Below are positions 49,586 to 57,151 of a DNA stretch of 64,000 bases, piece after piece. Every line of letters begins with the position of its first letter. Position 1 is the stretch's first letter. The stretch is from the NCBI GenBank assembly GCA_900315785.1, contig ONAL01000002.1, positions 60,139-124,138 on the forward strand, given 5' to 3'. Source of the DNA: an uncultured Eubacteriales bacterium. Its GTDB lineage: Bacteria; Bacillota; Clostridia; Oscillospirales; Acutalibacteraceae. Position numbers and translations under genes: made by a program. The notes under the pieces were generated by a model. That model worked only from the letters and a program-made list of their open reading frames with translations, ran no database searches and was not told where the DNA came from.

Positions 49586-50857
49586 TTACTCCACAAAATC
49601 AAACTCAACATCATAAAGGGACACTGTGTCGCCCTCGTTTATGCCCGCTTCACGCAGCGCGTCAAACACGCCGTTGTTCATCAGCACGTTCTGGAAATAG
49701 TTGAGGCTCTCGTAATCGTCAAAGTTAATCGAGCGCATTACGTTATACAGCCACTTTGCTTCTACCGTATAGATTCCGTCAACCATGTTGATTGTCACGC
49801 TGTGGTCATCAAAGTCCTCAGCCTTAACCACAGGTGCGGGCTCAGGCTCGTAGCGCTCAATCGGCGGAAGCTTCGAGAGCATTTCCTGAATCTTCTTGAG
49901 CAGAGGGTCAACGCCGTAGCGGATTGCCGCCATAATCGGGAAAAAGTCATAGCCCATATCCTCGATATATTTGCGGTATTCCTCAATCTGCTCGTCCGTG
50001 CACATATCGCACTTGTTGCCCGCAACAATCATCGGGCGCTTGCTGAGCTCGGGGTTGAACTTTTCGAGCTCTGAGTTGATAATCTTGAAATCCTCATAGG
50101 GGTCGCGTCCGTCGGAGCCGCTTATATCCACGATATGAACAAGCATACGGCAGCGTTCAACGTGGCGCAGAAACTGATGTCCGAGACCTATTCCCTGCCA
50201 CGCGCCTTCGATAAGGCCAGGGATATCAGCCATAACATAGCTCTGTCCCTCACCCATCGAAACCACGCCCAATACGGGATTAATAGTTGTGAAATGATAA
50301 TTTGCGATTTCGGGCTTTGCCTCGCTTACTACGGAAACGAGAGTGGATTTTCCGACATTCGGGAAGCCCACAAGTCCGACGTCAGCCAAAAGCTTGAGCT
50401 CGAGTGTTACGTCAAACTCCTCTCCCGGCAGACCCGGCTTTGCAAATCTCGGAACCTGACGGACTGCGGTTGCGAAATGAGGATTTCCCCAGCCGCCCTT
50501 ACCGCCCTTCGCGATAATAACGGGCTCCTCGGTGCTTACGTCGGCGATAACTCTGCCTGTCTCAGCGTCCTTGACGAGGGTTCCGAGGGGAACTCTGACA
50601 ATTAAGTCCTCGGCATTCTTGCCGCGCTGGCGGTTGCCGCGACCGTTCTCGCCCTTTTTTGCTGCATACTTTCTTTTGTATCGGAAATCGGCAAGAGTAG
50701 AAAGATTGGTGTCAGCCACAAATACCACGTTGCCGCCGCGACCGCCGTCGCCGCCGTCGGGACCGCCTGCCGCTACATACTTTTCACGGTGAAAGGCTAC
50801 CGCTCCGTCGCCGCCGTCGCCTGCTTTGACGTGTATTCTAGCTACGTCTACAAACAT
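49586..50857 (-). CDS. obg: GTPase Obg/CgtA
   Basis: Essential ribosome-associated GTPase of 423 residues, linked to 50S assembly and, in Bacillus, to sporulation and stress response. The N-terminal Gly-rich Obg fold (KAGDGGDGAVAFHREKYVAAGG, GGDGGRGGNVVF) fills ~1-155; G domain motifs G1 GFPNVGKST, G3 DIPGLIEGAWQGIGLG and G4 NKCDM follow; the C-terminal OCT domain covers ~345-423. AAGGAGGTAAGAAT precedes the ATG. It precedes mrnC by 2 bases. rplU-rpmA-obg clustering is standard. Confidence 0.97.
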   Translation of the reverse strand: MFVDVARIHVKAGDGGDGAVAFHREKYVAAGGPDGGDGGRGGNVVFVADTNLSTLADFRYKRKYAAKKGENGRGNRQRGKNAEDLIVRVPLGTLVKDAETGRVIADVSTEEPVIIAKGGKGGWGNPHFATAVRQVPRFAKPGLPGEEFDVTLELKLLADVGLVGFPNVGKSTLVSVVSEAKPEIANYHFTTINPVLGVVSMGEGQSYVMADIPGLIEGAWQGIGLGHQFLRHVERCRMLVHIVDISGSDGRDPYEDFKIINSELEKFNPELSKRPMIVAGNKCDMCTDEQIEEYRKYIEDMGYDFFPIMAAIRYGVDPLLKKIQEMLSKLPPIERYEPEPAPVVKAEDFDDHSVTINMVDGIYTVEAKWLYNVMRSINFDDYESLNYFQNVLMNNGVFDALREAGINEGDTVSLYDVEFDFVE

Positions 50858-50869
50858 ATTCTTACCTCC

Positions 50870-51226
50870 TTAGTGTCTTTTGTCCTTGTCAATGTCGTTC
50901 GGGAACAGTGAGTCAAAGCCTGTCATCTCATAATCGCTCTTGTCCTCGAACATCTTGTCCTTTGGAGCTACAATCACCGAAGCGATAATCACTCCGACGA
51001 TGAGCGCAAACGGAAAGAACATAACAATATTCTTCCACAGTGCGTCAAAGGTTATTACCGCGTAGCTGTATAAAAGGAAATACATCAGAAATACTGAGAA
51101 ACACACAATATACTTTACGGTGAGCTTAGATTTGAGATTCGGAAAAAAGGCGCCAATCGCCACAGACGCAACAAACGCCATAAGCAGCGGGTCGCCGATG
51201 AATAAAATAAATGTCAATACTTTCAT
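50870..51226 (-). CDS. Predicted membrane protein of unknown function
   Basis: Protein of about 118 residues with three hydrophobic segments (FILFIGDPLLMAFVASVAIGAF, VKYIVCFSVFLMYFLLYSYAVI, IVMFFPFALIVGVIIASVIVA) and a charged C-terminal tail with several Asp (FEDKSDYEMTGFDSLFPND). I do not recognise a family. Start is uncertain: ATG 51224-51226 is taken, but ATG 51245-51247 is possible; an upstream GTG is excluded because it lies in the rpmA terminator hairpin. It sits between rpmA and obg, 12 bases before obg, so it may be transcribed with obg. Confidence 0.65.
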   Translation of the reverse strand: MKVLTFILFIGDPLLMAFVASVAIGAFFPNLKSKLTVKYIVCFSVFLMYFLLYSYAVITFDALWKNIVMFFPFALIVGVIIASVIVAPKDKMFEDKSDYEMTGFDSLFPNDIDKDKRH

Positions 51227-51256
51227 AGTCTTAAATAAAATGGTCATTAAAAAAAC

Positions 51257-51278
51257 AAGGGTGGATTGCTCCACCCTT
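51257..51278 (-). terminator. Terminator after rpmA
   Basis: Perfect 9-bp stem AAGGGTGGA/TCCACCCTT with a GCAA loop, then GTTTTTTTA on the minus strand, 13 bases after the rpmA stop. obg therefore needs read-through or a promoter beyond it. Confidence 0.9.
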
Positions 51279-51291
51279 TTTAAGCAAATTA

Positions 51292-51576
51292 TTACTGCTC
51301 AACAGGATAAACGCTTGCGCGCTTTCTATCCTTGCCGACGCGCTCAAAACGGAGTACGCCGTCAACCTTAGCGAAAAGTGTGTCATCCTTACCGATGCCT
51401 ACGTTTTCGCCGGGATGAATGTGAGTTCCTCTCTGCTTAACGAGGATGTTTCCTGCGAGAACCTTCTGGCCGTCAGCGCGCTTTGCGCCGAGACGCTTGG
51501 ACTCGGAGTCACGACCGTTCTTGGTCGAACCCATACCTTTTTTATGAGCGAATAACTGGATATTTATCTTAAGCAT
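51292..51576 (-). CDS. rpmA: 50S ribosomal protein L27 (precursor with N-terminal extension)
   Basis: Ribosomal protein of 94 residues whose N-terminal tail reaches the peptidyl transferase centre. It begins [32 protein letters not shown]-like; the first nine residues ending in LF are the Firmicute extension removed by Prp to leave AHKKG. The conserved [22 protein letters not shown] follows. It starts 4 bases after prp. In Staphylococcus this cleavage is essential. Confidence 0.97.
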   Translation of the reverse strand: MLKINIQLFAHKKGMGSTKNGRDSESKRLGAKRADGQKVLAGNILVKQRGTHIHPGENVGIGKDDTLFAKVDGVLRFERVGKDRKRASVYPVEQ

Positions 51577-51580
51577 TACC

Positions 51581-51889
51581 TTACACCTCCGAAATTTTAA
51601 GTTTAATGTCGTTTTCGTATTGCTCCTCTAGCTGGAGCGTGTGCCGATACAGTCCTTCGATAAGAAGCGAAGCCTTGTCGGCATTTTCGACGGTCAGCTT
51701 CATATAACCGTCCGAAAGGGTAACATCTGTTTTGACTGAGAAAAGCTCGAGGTTGTTTGCCGTGAGGTAAGCCGCTGAGCTGACCGCCGCGCAAACTATG
51801 TCAAAGCCTTCCTCGGCATAATCCGAATGACCTGAGAATTCAAAGCCTGTGAAATCCGAGCCATTCTTATAGAATATTACCGAAATCAT
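51581..51889 (-). CDS. prp: L27-processing cysteine protease Prp (YsxB)
   Basis: Protein of 102 residues. The catalytic dyad is in [21 protein letters not shown], with His21 and Cys33. Prp removes the N-terminal extension of L27 during ribosome assembly; its substrate, rpmA, is the next gene. It overlaps the rplU stop by one base (TAATG), so rplU, prp and rpmA are translated together. Confidence 0.94.
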   Translation of the reverse strand: MISVIFYKNGSDFTGFEFSGHSDYAEEGFDIVCAAVSSAAYLTANNLELFSVKTDVTLSDGYMKLTVENADKASLLIEGLYRHTLQLEEQYENDIKLKISEV

Positions 51890-52197
51890 TAAGCCGTAAT
51901 TGACTTAACCTGTACCTTTGTGTAAGGCTGTCTGTGACCGAGTGTTCTCTTCTCGCCCTTCTTAGGCTTGTAAGTAGCAACTCTGATTTTCTTACCCTTA
52001 CCGTTCTTTAATACCTCGGCTGTAACCTTAGCGCCCTCAACGTAGGGTGTGCCAACCTTGATGCCGTCATCAGTGCCGACAGCAACTACATCAAAAGCTA
52101 CCTCATCACCGGCTTCAGCATTAAGCTTCTCGATAAATAATACCTGATCCTCGGAAACCTTGTACTGCTTTCCGCCTGTTTCAATAACTGCGAACAT
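51889..52197 (-). CDS. rplU: 50S ribosomal protein L21
   Basis: Ribosomal protein of 102 residues that binds 23S rRNA domain II near L20. The start [18 protein letters not shown] and the end [21 protein letters not shown] are exactly the family pattern. GGATGG lies upstream of the ATG. It heads rplU-prp-rpmA behind a strong promoter (52276-52304) and a structured leader. Confidence 0.97.
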   Translation of the reverse strand: MFAVIETGGKQYKVSEDQVLFIEKLNAEAGDEVAFDVVAVGTDDGIKVGTPYVEGAKVTAEVLKNGKGKKIRVATYKPKKGEKRTLGHRQPYTKVQVKSITA

Positions 52198-52269
52198 TTT
52201 AGTACCATCCTTTATTTAGTCTCGCTATTCGTAGGCGGCTTTACGCACTTATAGCCCACAATATGCGGC
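52198..52269 (-). promoter_or_regulatory. rplU leader resembling the L21 leader RNA
   Basis: About 72 transcribed bases precede rplU. They contain ATATTGTGGGCTATAAG and AGTGCGTAAAGCCGCCTACG, with complementary GGGCT/AGCC segments. This resembles the L21 leader known upstream of rplU in Firmicutes, thought to control L21 expression; I base this on position and remembered motifs only. Confidence 0.5.
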
Positions 52270-52275
52270 TTATAT

Positions 52276-52304
52276 ACTATACCACAACGAAAAATGGTTG
52301 TCAA
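52276..52304 (-). promoter_or_regulatory. Strong sigma-A promoter of rplU-prp-rpmA
   Basis: TTGACA (52299-52304), 17-base spacer, TATAGT (52276-52281), immediately after the end of the SMR-like transporter gene. Confidence 0.82.
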
Positions 52305-52312
52305 TAGTTTTT

Positions 52313-52657
52313 TTACAGGGAGTAGATTATTATTCCTATCACAATAATCGAAAGTCCAAGCACCTTCTGCTTCGAGATTTTCTCCTTTAAAAACAGCCAG
52401 CTCATAAACGCAACAAAGATGTAGCCCGCCGATTCGAGAATCGGTCCCAGCGACAGCGGGATAACCTTATACGCCATAATTGAGCAGAGCGTCGCCGCAA
52501 AGAATATTATGTACGCGAAGATTACGCGCGGATTCATATACTCCTTAATCTTGCTGTCGTACTGTTTGAGAGCGGCTTTTTTGAGAATAATCTGGGAAAT
52601 AGAGGAAATGAAAACTCCGAACAGAAAAATCAGCGCGAAAAGTATCTTCTCATTCAT
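52313..52657 (-). CDS. SMR/EamA-type half transporter (ArnF-like)
   Basis: Membrane protein of 114 residues with four hydrophobic helices and the size and layout of small multidrug resistance-type proteins, including half-size flippase subunits ArnE and ArnF. The segment SLGPILESAGYIFVAFMSWLFLKEKISKQKVLGLSIIVIGI is typical of the SMR/EamA end (loop followed by Lys-Gln-Lys and a final helix). It overlaps the second half transporter by 8 bases, and both follow an ArnC-like gene, so the pair likely flips a lipid-linked sugar. This is inference from context. Confidence 0.72.
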   Translation of the reverse strand: MNEKILFALIFLFGVFISSISQIILKKAALKQYDSKIKEYMNPRVIFAYIIFFAATLCSIMAYKVIPLSLGPILESAGYIFVAFMSWLFLKEKISKQKVLGLSIIVIGIIIYSL

Positions 52658-53012
52658 CGGCTCTCACCACCACAATCACGCCGATTACAACAATCACAGC
52701 GCCCAGAATCATATTCCACTTGACGGCTTCGCCGAAGAACAGCGCTCCCCAGAGTATTCCCCACGCTATGATGACCGCCTTATTCGAGTAGGCTGTATTG
52801 AGCGGAAGCTTCTTGATAATCTGCTGCCAGACTATCGCATAAACTCCGAGGTTTAAGATAATCAATCCGTACCAGAAGATAAAACTGAACGACAAGAAGT
52901 CGCATTTACCCGCGTACTTGGTACAGATACCGCCGAGCGAATAGAGAAACAGCTCGATGTGAAGAGCTATGAAATATTTAATTTTGGTCTTTTTGTCAAT
53001 CGTTGTCGTCAA
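52650..53012 (-). CDS. SMR/EamA-type half transporter (ArnE-like)
   Basis: Membrane protein of 120 residues with four hydrophobic segments (FIALHIELFLYSLGGICTKYAG, FIFWYGLIILNLGVYAIVWQQI, KAVIIAWGILWGALFFGEAV, MILGAVIVVIGVIVVVRADE) and GWGLWGALFFGE-like SMR end. It probably forms a heterodimer with the next gene's product, as paired SMR proteins do. It overlaps the GT2 gene by 17 bases and the second half transporter by 8, so all three are coupled. Substrate inferred as an undecaprenyl-phosphate sugar. Confidence 0.72.
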   Translation of the reverse strand: MTTTIDKKTKIKYFIALHIELFLYSLGGICTKYAGKCDFLSFSFIFWYGLIILNLGVYAIVWQQIIKKLPLNTAYSNKAVIIAWGILWGALFFGEAVKWNMILGAVIVVIGVIVVVRADE

Positions 53013-53934
53013 AATTAATCGTCTCTTTCACTACAAACTGCGGAGAATCATTGAGGCTGATATAAATTCGTCCGAGGTACTCGCCTATCATACCGAGCAT
53101 AAGCATAATAAGACCGCCGACAAAGAGCATAATCGCGACGGTTGAGCTCCAGCCGACGCTGATGTCGGGACGGACGAGCTTCTGGATAACCGTAATAATA
53201 CCGAATACAAAGCCGATAATAGCGCAGATAACGCCGATTAGAGACGAAAATCTCAGAGGCTTTATCGAGAACGCCGTAAGACCGTTCAGCCACAAGCCGA
53301 GCATTTTGAAGAAGGTGAAGGTTGTGGTTCCCGAAATACGCTCTCTCTCCTCCATCTCGACATTGATGATGTCCGAGGTTGTGCGGAGCAGAAGTCCCGT
53401 AAAGTACGGATACGGATTCTTGTACTTGATAATCTCCTTTACGATAAAGGAGCGCATAATCATAAAGTTTGTGAACTGGCTTTTCTTCGGCTTGTCGAGG
53501 ATAAACTCGGTCATTTTGCGGTTTACGAAGGTGCCGAAGTTTTTGAAAACAGACTGCTTGCGTTCGGGATACGCGGCGATGCTTACGTCGTGACCCTCCT
53601 CGATAGGCTCAAAAAGCTTCCAGAAGTTTTCCATGGGACACTGACCGTCGTCGTCCATTACAACAACATAATCGCCTGTTGCGTAGTTAAGCCCAGCCAT
53701 TACCGCGCCCGGACGGTTCATATTCTTGGCAAAGTTGATAACCTTGAAACGCTTATTGTCGCGCGCGAGCGTTCTCAGCTTTCCGAGAACGTTATCGGGT
53801 GAGCAGTCGTTTACCGCAATAATCTCGTAATCGTACTCATACCGCTGCGATACGACCGAAATAATCTCCTCCGTTACTGGCTCAATTGTCTTTTCGCTGC
53901 CGTAGCAGGGAATTACAAAGCTTATTTTTTCCAA
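52996..53934 (-). CDS. ArnC/DPM1-like polyprenyl-phosphate glycosyltransferase (GT2)
   Basis: Glycosyltransferase of 312 residues. The GT-A fold shows SFVIPCYGSEKTIEPV, YEIIAVNDCSPDN and the metal motif VVMDDDGQCPMENFW near residue 93; two C-terminal membrane helices (~230-250 and ~265-290) and GEYLGRIYISLNDSPQFVVKE are the DPM1/ArnC/GtrB pattern. Such enzymes load a sugar from a nucleotide onto undecaprenyl phosphate at the inner leaflet. TTG start 53932-53934 with AGGGGG nine bases up. It overlaps the ArnE-like gene and follows the epimerase. Confidence 0.88.
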   Translation of the reverse strand: MEKISFVIPCYGSEKTIEPVTEEIISVVSQRYEYDYEIIAVNDCSPDNVLGKLRTLARDNKRFKVINFAKNMNRPGAVMAGLNYATGDYVVVMDDDGQCPMENFWKLFEPIEEGHDVSIAAYPERKQSVFKNFGTFVNRKMTEFILDKPKKSQFTNFMIMRSFIVKEIIKYKNPYPYFTGLLLRTTSDIINVEMEERERISGTTTFTFFKMLGLWLNGLTAFSIKPLRFSSLIGVICAIIGFVFGIITVIQKLVRPDISVGWSSTVAIMLFVGGLIMLMLGMIGEYLGRIYISLNDSPQFVVKETINFDDND

Positions 53935-53936
53935 GC

Positions 53937-54920
53937 TTACAGCCCCCTAAATCTATCTGAATTCATTTCCTTTTTGTAGTCCTCGAGGTAGGAAATATAA
54001 TCGTACTCAGGCTCGTAGCCCAAAAGCTCGCGCGCCTTGTCAATATTCATATGGCTGTCGTCGCAGGAGCGCTTTTCGGGACAGGGAATGATCTTTGAGG
54101 GGTTGTCCTTAGGTGAAAAGACCTTGATGATACCCTCAATCTGGTCTCTCATTGTGACCATCAAATCCGCCCCGACGTTGAAGTAACCGCTTTCGCAGTC
54201 CGCGAACAGAGCCTTGTATATAAACTGACAGAAATCCTTGACGTAGACAATATCGCGCTTCTGGTCGGGATTGCCCCAGAGCTCGATGTCCTCGCCGTTA
54301 ATCGCTCTGTCGATGATATATCTGTAAGAAATCTTTCTGAGCTCGCCGTCAACATAATACTCTTTCTCGGGAGAATAGAGGTAAATGTTGGGAAGTCTGA
54401 GGATAAAATACCTGATACCGAAGTCGTGGAAATAGGTTTTGATAATCTGGGTAGCCGCCGTCTTGGTAATCGCGTAAATTGTGTGGTCTGTGCCGTACTT
54501 GTAGCGTATCGGCATATCGGGCAGAAATTCCTTGTTTTCAGGGAGATAGCCGTGCAAGTCGGAAATTGAGATTGTGTAGATAACACGGTTGATTCCGCTG
54601 TGCTTGAGGTGCTCCATAATGTTGAGCGTGCCCTTGATATTTACGTCAACATAATCCTCTGGGGTGTAGCCCTTCATTCTGGCAGGCAGAACGCCCGAAA
54701 GGATAACCGAAGCGTATACATCATCGGTCGGAATCTGCTTGTATTCTTCCTTGCTGCAAACGTCTACCGAATAATACTTGATACCGAAACGGTCAAAGTA
54801 GTCTGTCTTTCTTCTGCCGACCGCGATAATCTCATACTTATCCTTGAGCTTTTCGCAGAGATAATCCGTAAGGTAAACGCCTGTGGAGCCTGTAGCGCCG
54901 AAAATAATTATCTTCTTCAT
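53937..54920 (-). CDS. NAD-dependent epimerase/dehydratase (extended SDR)
   Basis: Nucleotide-sugar enzyme of 327 residues. The Rossmann start IIIFGATGSTGVYLTDYL holds the GxxGxxG motif; the catalytic YxxxK is YAITK in DHTIYAITKTAATQII near 150; TISISDLHG precedes it. The second half includes NIYLYSPEKEYYVDGE and DIVYVKDFCQFIYKALF, typical of dTDP- or UDP-sugar epimerases and reductases. The specific reaction (4-epimerization, 4,6-dehydration or 4-reduction) cannot be read. It is 2 bases after the GT2 start region and follows the ATP-grasp gene by 3 bases. Confidence 0.88.
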   Translation of the reverse strand: MKKIIIFGATGSTGVYLTDYLCEKLKDKYEIIAVGRRKTDYFDRFGIKYYSVDVCSKEEYKQIPTDDVYASVILSGVLPARMKGYTPEDYVDVNIKGTLNIMEHLKHSGINRVIYTISISDLHGYLPENKEFLPDMPIRYKYGTDHTIYAITKTAATQIIKTYFHDFGIRYFILRLPNIYLYSPEKEYYVDGELRKISYRYIIDRAINGEDIELWGNPDQKRDIVYVKDFCQFIYKALFADCESGYFNVGADLMVTMRDQIEGIIKVFSPKDNPSKIIPCPEKRSCDDSHMNIDKARELLGYEPEYDYISYLEDYKKEMNSDRFRGL

Positions 54921-54923
54921 AAC

Positions 54924-56027
54924 CTACCTCTTGTCAGTGATAATATAGTAACCAAGCCTTGTGGAGCTGTCGGTAATATGTCCCAGATTTGAGTAATCAA
55001 TATCGGAAACGCGGTAGAGCTTGTCCTTCGGGAACTTGTTCATCTCCTCGATATCCTCCTCGGTAAAGAGGAAGTGAATCTCCGCGCTGTTATTGTCGGG
55101 TGTTTCCTTAATCTCGGGCTCATTTCCGCAGGCGATGTCGATGACCATTTTCATAAAGTCGTTGCCTGTGGAGAGATACACAAGGTCGGAGCCTATGCAG
55201 TCGCCGCCCATTCTCGCGCCGATTTCGATAATACCGATGTTTCCGTCCTTATCGACCTTGAATTCGGAATGGCCCGCGCTGTTTCTGACGTTAAGCGCGT
55301 CAAGCGCCTTGAAAACCTCGCGGATTGCCTTTTCCTCGAGCTCCTTTGAGAGACCCGACGGTTCCCTGTGCCCTGTCTCGATAAAGTGCGGAGCACCTGT
55401 GGTAAACTTCTTGGTGGTCGCAAGGTGATGATGAACGCCGCCGAAGGAGACCGTCTCCATACTGTATTCGTCGCCCTCGATGAATTCCTCGACAACCGCC
55501 GATTTCTCGAACGAATAGCCGCAGGCTTCTCTGACGGCTTCCTCTATGCCGTCGAGGGTTTCGAGCTTCATAATGCCTCGGCTGCCCGAACGGTCGGTGG
55601 GCTTTACAATTACGGGAAATCTGAAATCGGATATCAGATTTTTGTCGAAGCTCTCCCCTGTTTTCACAAACCTCGGACAGCTCACGCCGCCGTTGAGAAA
55701 CGCCTTTCGCATTTCCGCCTTGTTGGTCTGCATAGCCGTAAAGCGCGTGGGATTACAGGTGAGCCCGAGCTTTTCGGCGACGTAGTTTACCGTCACCGAA
55801 GCCAGATCAGAGCCTATGGAGCAGACTCCGTCGGGTTCAATCTCCCTGCACTTTTCGAGGATTTCGTCCTTTTCGATAATGCTCACGGGATAGAAATAAT
55901 CCGCCGTGTATTTTCCTACGGCTCCGTCCTCCCACGCGAAAACGTGGGTTTCGTAGCCTAAGGATTTCGCCTTTAAAATGAGCTGATTCTGAAAATCGTT
56001 AGCTCCTATGATTACAAGCTTCTTCAT
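54924..56027 (-). CDS. ATP-grasp enzyme, carboxylate-amine ligase-like
   Basis: Protein of 367 residues. A pre-ATP-grasp Rossmann domain (KLVIIGANDFQNQLILKAKSLGYETHVF) is followed by the grasp: PVIVKPTDRSGSRGIMKL near 140, VVEEFIEGDEYSMETV near 185 and the metal-binding NIGIIEIGARMGGDCIGSDLV near 260. Members ligate a carboxylate to an amine via an acyl phosphate. Inside a sugar-amine operon, a likely job is aminoacylating or otherwise acylating the sugar amine, but that is inference. ATG 56025-56027 is chosen; it overlaps the aminotransferase stop by 4 bases. Confidence 0.85.
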   Translation of the reverse strand: MKKLVIIGANDFQNQLILKAKSLGYETHVFAWEDGAVGKYTADYFYPVSIIEKDEILEKCREIEPDGVCSIGSDLASVTVNYVAEKLGLTCNPTRFTAMQTNKAEMRKAFLNGGVSCPRFVKTGESFDKNLISDFRFPVIVKPTDRSGSRGIMKLETLDGIEEAVREACGYSFEKSAVVEEFIEGDEYSMETVSFGGVHHHLATTKKFTTGAPHFIETGHREPSGLSKELEEKAIREVFKALDALNVRNSAGHSEFKVDKDGNIGIIEIGARMGGDCIGSDLVYLSTGNDFMKMVIDIACGNEPEIKETPDNNSAEIHFLFTEEDIEEMNKFPKDKLYRVSDIDYSNLGHITDSSTRLGYYIITDKR

Positions 56028-57151
56028 CTGAAAAACTCTTTTACCTTCTCGCAAATAAACTCAACCTGGTTTTCCTTAAGTCCGTAGTAAAGCGGAAGTC
56101 TCAGAAGTCTTTCGCTCTCTCTTGTGGTGAACACGTCATCGCCGAAGAAGCGTCCGAAGCGCTGACCCGCGAGCGATGTGTGAAGCGGAATATAATGGAA
56201 AACAGAGCCGATTTCGTACTGACGAAGGTGCTTTATCATCGCCGAACGCTCGTCGATATCCTTAAGCTTGATGTAAAACATATGCGCGTTGTGCACACAG
56301 CCGTCAGGAATAACAGGTAACTCGAGCTTACCCTCGTCCTCGAGAGGCTTCAGGAGCTTATAATATGTATTCCAGGAGTTGAGCCTGTCGTCGTTTATTA
56401 AGTCGGGGTTTTCAATCTGAGCGTAAAGATACGCGCAGTTGAGCTCGCTCTGGAGATATGACGAGCCCACATCTACCCACGTGTATTTATCAACCTGACC
56501 GCGGAAGAACTTGGAACGGTTTGTTCCCTTTTCGCGGATAATCTCGGCGCGTTCGACGTCGCACTCGTTATTGATGAGAATCGCGCCGCCCTCGCCCGAG
56601 GAATAGTTCTTGGTTTCGTGAAAGGAGAAACAGCCGAAGTCGCCCATTGAGCCGAGCGCCTTGCCCTTGTAATATGCGTTAACGCCCTGAGCCGCGTCCT
56701 CGATAACCTTGAGGTTGTGAGCCTTGGCAATGCTGAGAATCTTGTCCATCTCACAGGAAACGCCCGCATAATGAACGGGAACAACAGCCTTTGTCAAAGG
56801 AGTGATTGCGCCCTCGATGAGGTTCTCGTCGATATTCATTGTATCGGGACGGATATCGACAAACACAATCCTCGCACCTCTGAGCACAAAGGCGTTAGCC
56901 GTGGAAACAAATGTATACGACGGCATAATTACCTCGTCGCCTTCCTTGATTTCGGCAAGAATTGACGCCATTTCGAGAGCCGAGGTTCCCGAGGTGGTGA
57001 TAAGCGCCTTTTTGGTTTTTGTCATTTCCTCGAGCTTTGAGTTGCACAGCTTCGTGAACTCACCGTCACCGCAGATTTTGTGGTTCTCAACAGCCTGTTT
57101 TATGTAGTTTTGCTCGTTGCCGACATACGGCGGTACATTAAAACTAATCAC
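56024..57151 (-). CDS. Sugar aminotransferase, DegT/DnrJ/EryC1 family, WecE/ArnB-like
   Basis: PLP enzyme of 375 residues. It resembles E. coli WecE (dTDP-4-amino-4,6-dideoxygalactose transaminase) from its first residues (ISFNVPPYVGNEQNYIKQAV), with TTSGTSALEMA, the Asp motif VIEDAAQGVNA and the Schiff-base Lys in SFHETKNYSSGEGG near 180. It transfers an amino group to C4 of a keto sugar nucleotide. A GTG start (57149-57151) with GGAGAACAAAA upstream is used; it overlaps the stop of the GT-C gene (GTGA) and the start of the ATP-grasp gene. Confidence 0.92.
   Translation of the reverse strand: MISFNVPPYVGNEQNYIKQAVENHKICGDGEFTKLCNSKLEEMTKTKKALITTSGTSALEMASILAEIKEGDEVIMPSYTFVSTANAFVLRGARIVFVDIRPDTMNIDENLIEGAITPLTKAVVPVHYAGVSCEMDKILSIAKAHNLKVIEDAAQGVNAYYKGKALGSMGDFGCFSFHETKNYSSGEGGAILINNECDVERAEIIREKGTNRSKFFRGQVDKYTWVDVGSSYLQSELNCAYLYAQIENPDLINDDRLNSWNTYYKLLKPLEDEGKLELPVIPDGCVHNAHMFYIKLKDIDERSAMIKHLRQYEIGSVFHYIPLHTSLAGQRFGRFFGDDVFTTRESERLLRLPLYYGLKENQVEFICEKVKEFFR

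Noticed and set aside
52198-52304. Riboswitch upstream of rplU
   Set aside because: Position and motif fit a ribosomal-protein leader better; no recognisable ligand-binding riboswitch core was found here or elsewhere in the window.
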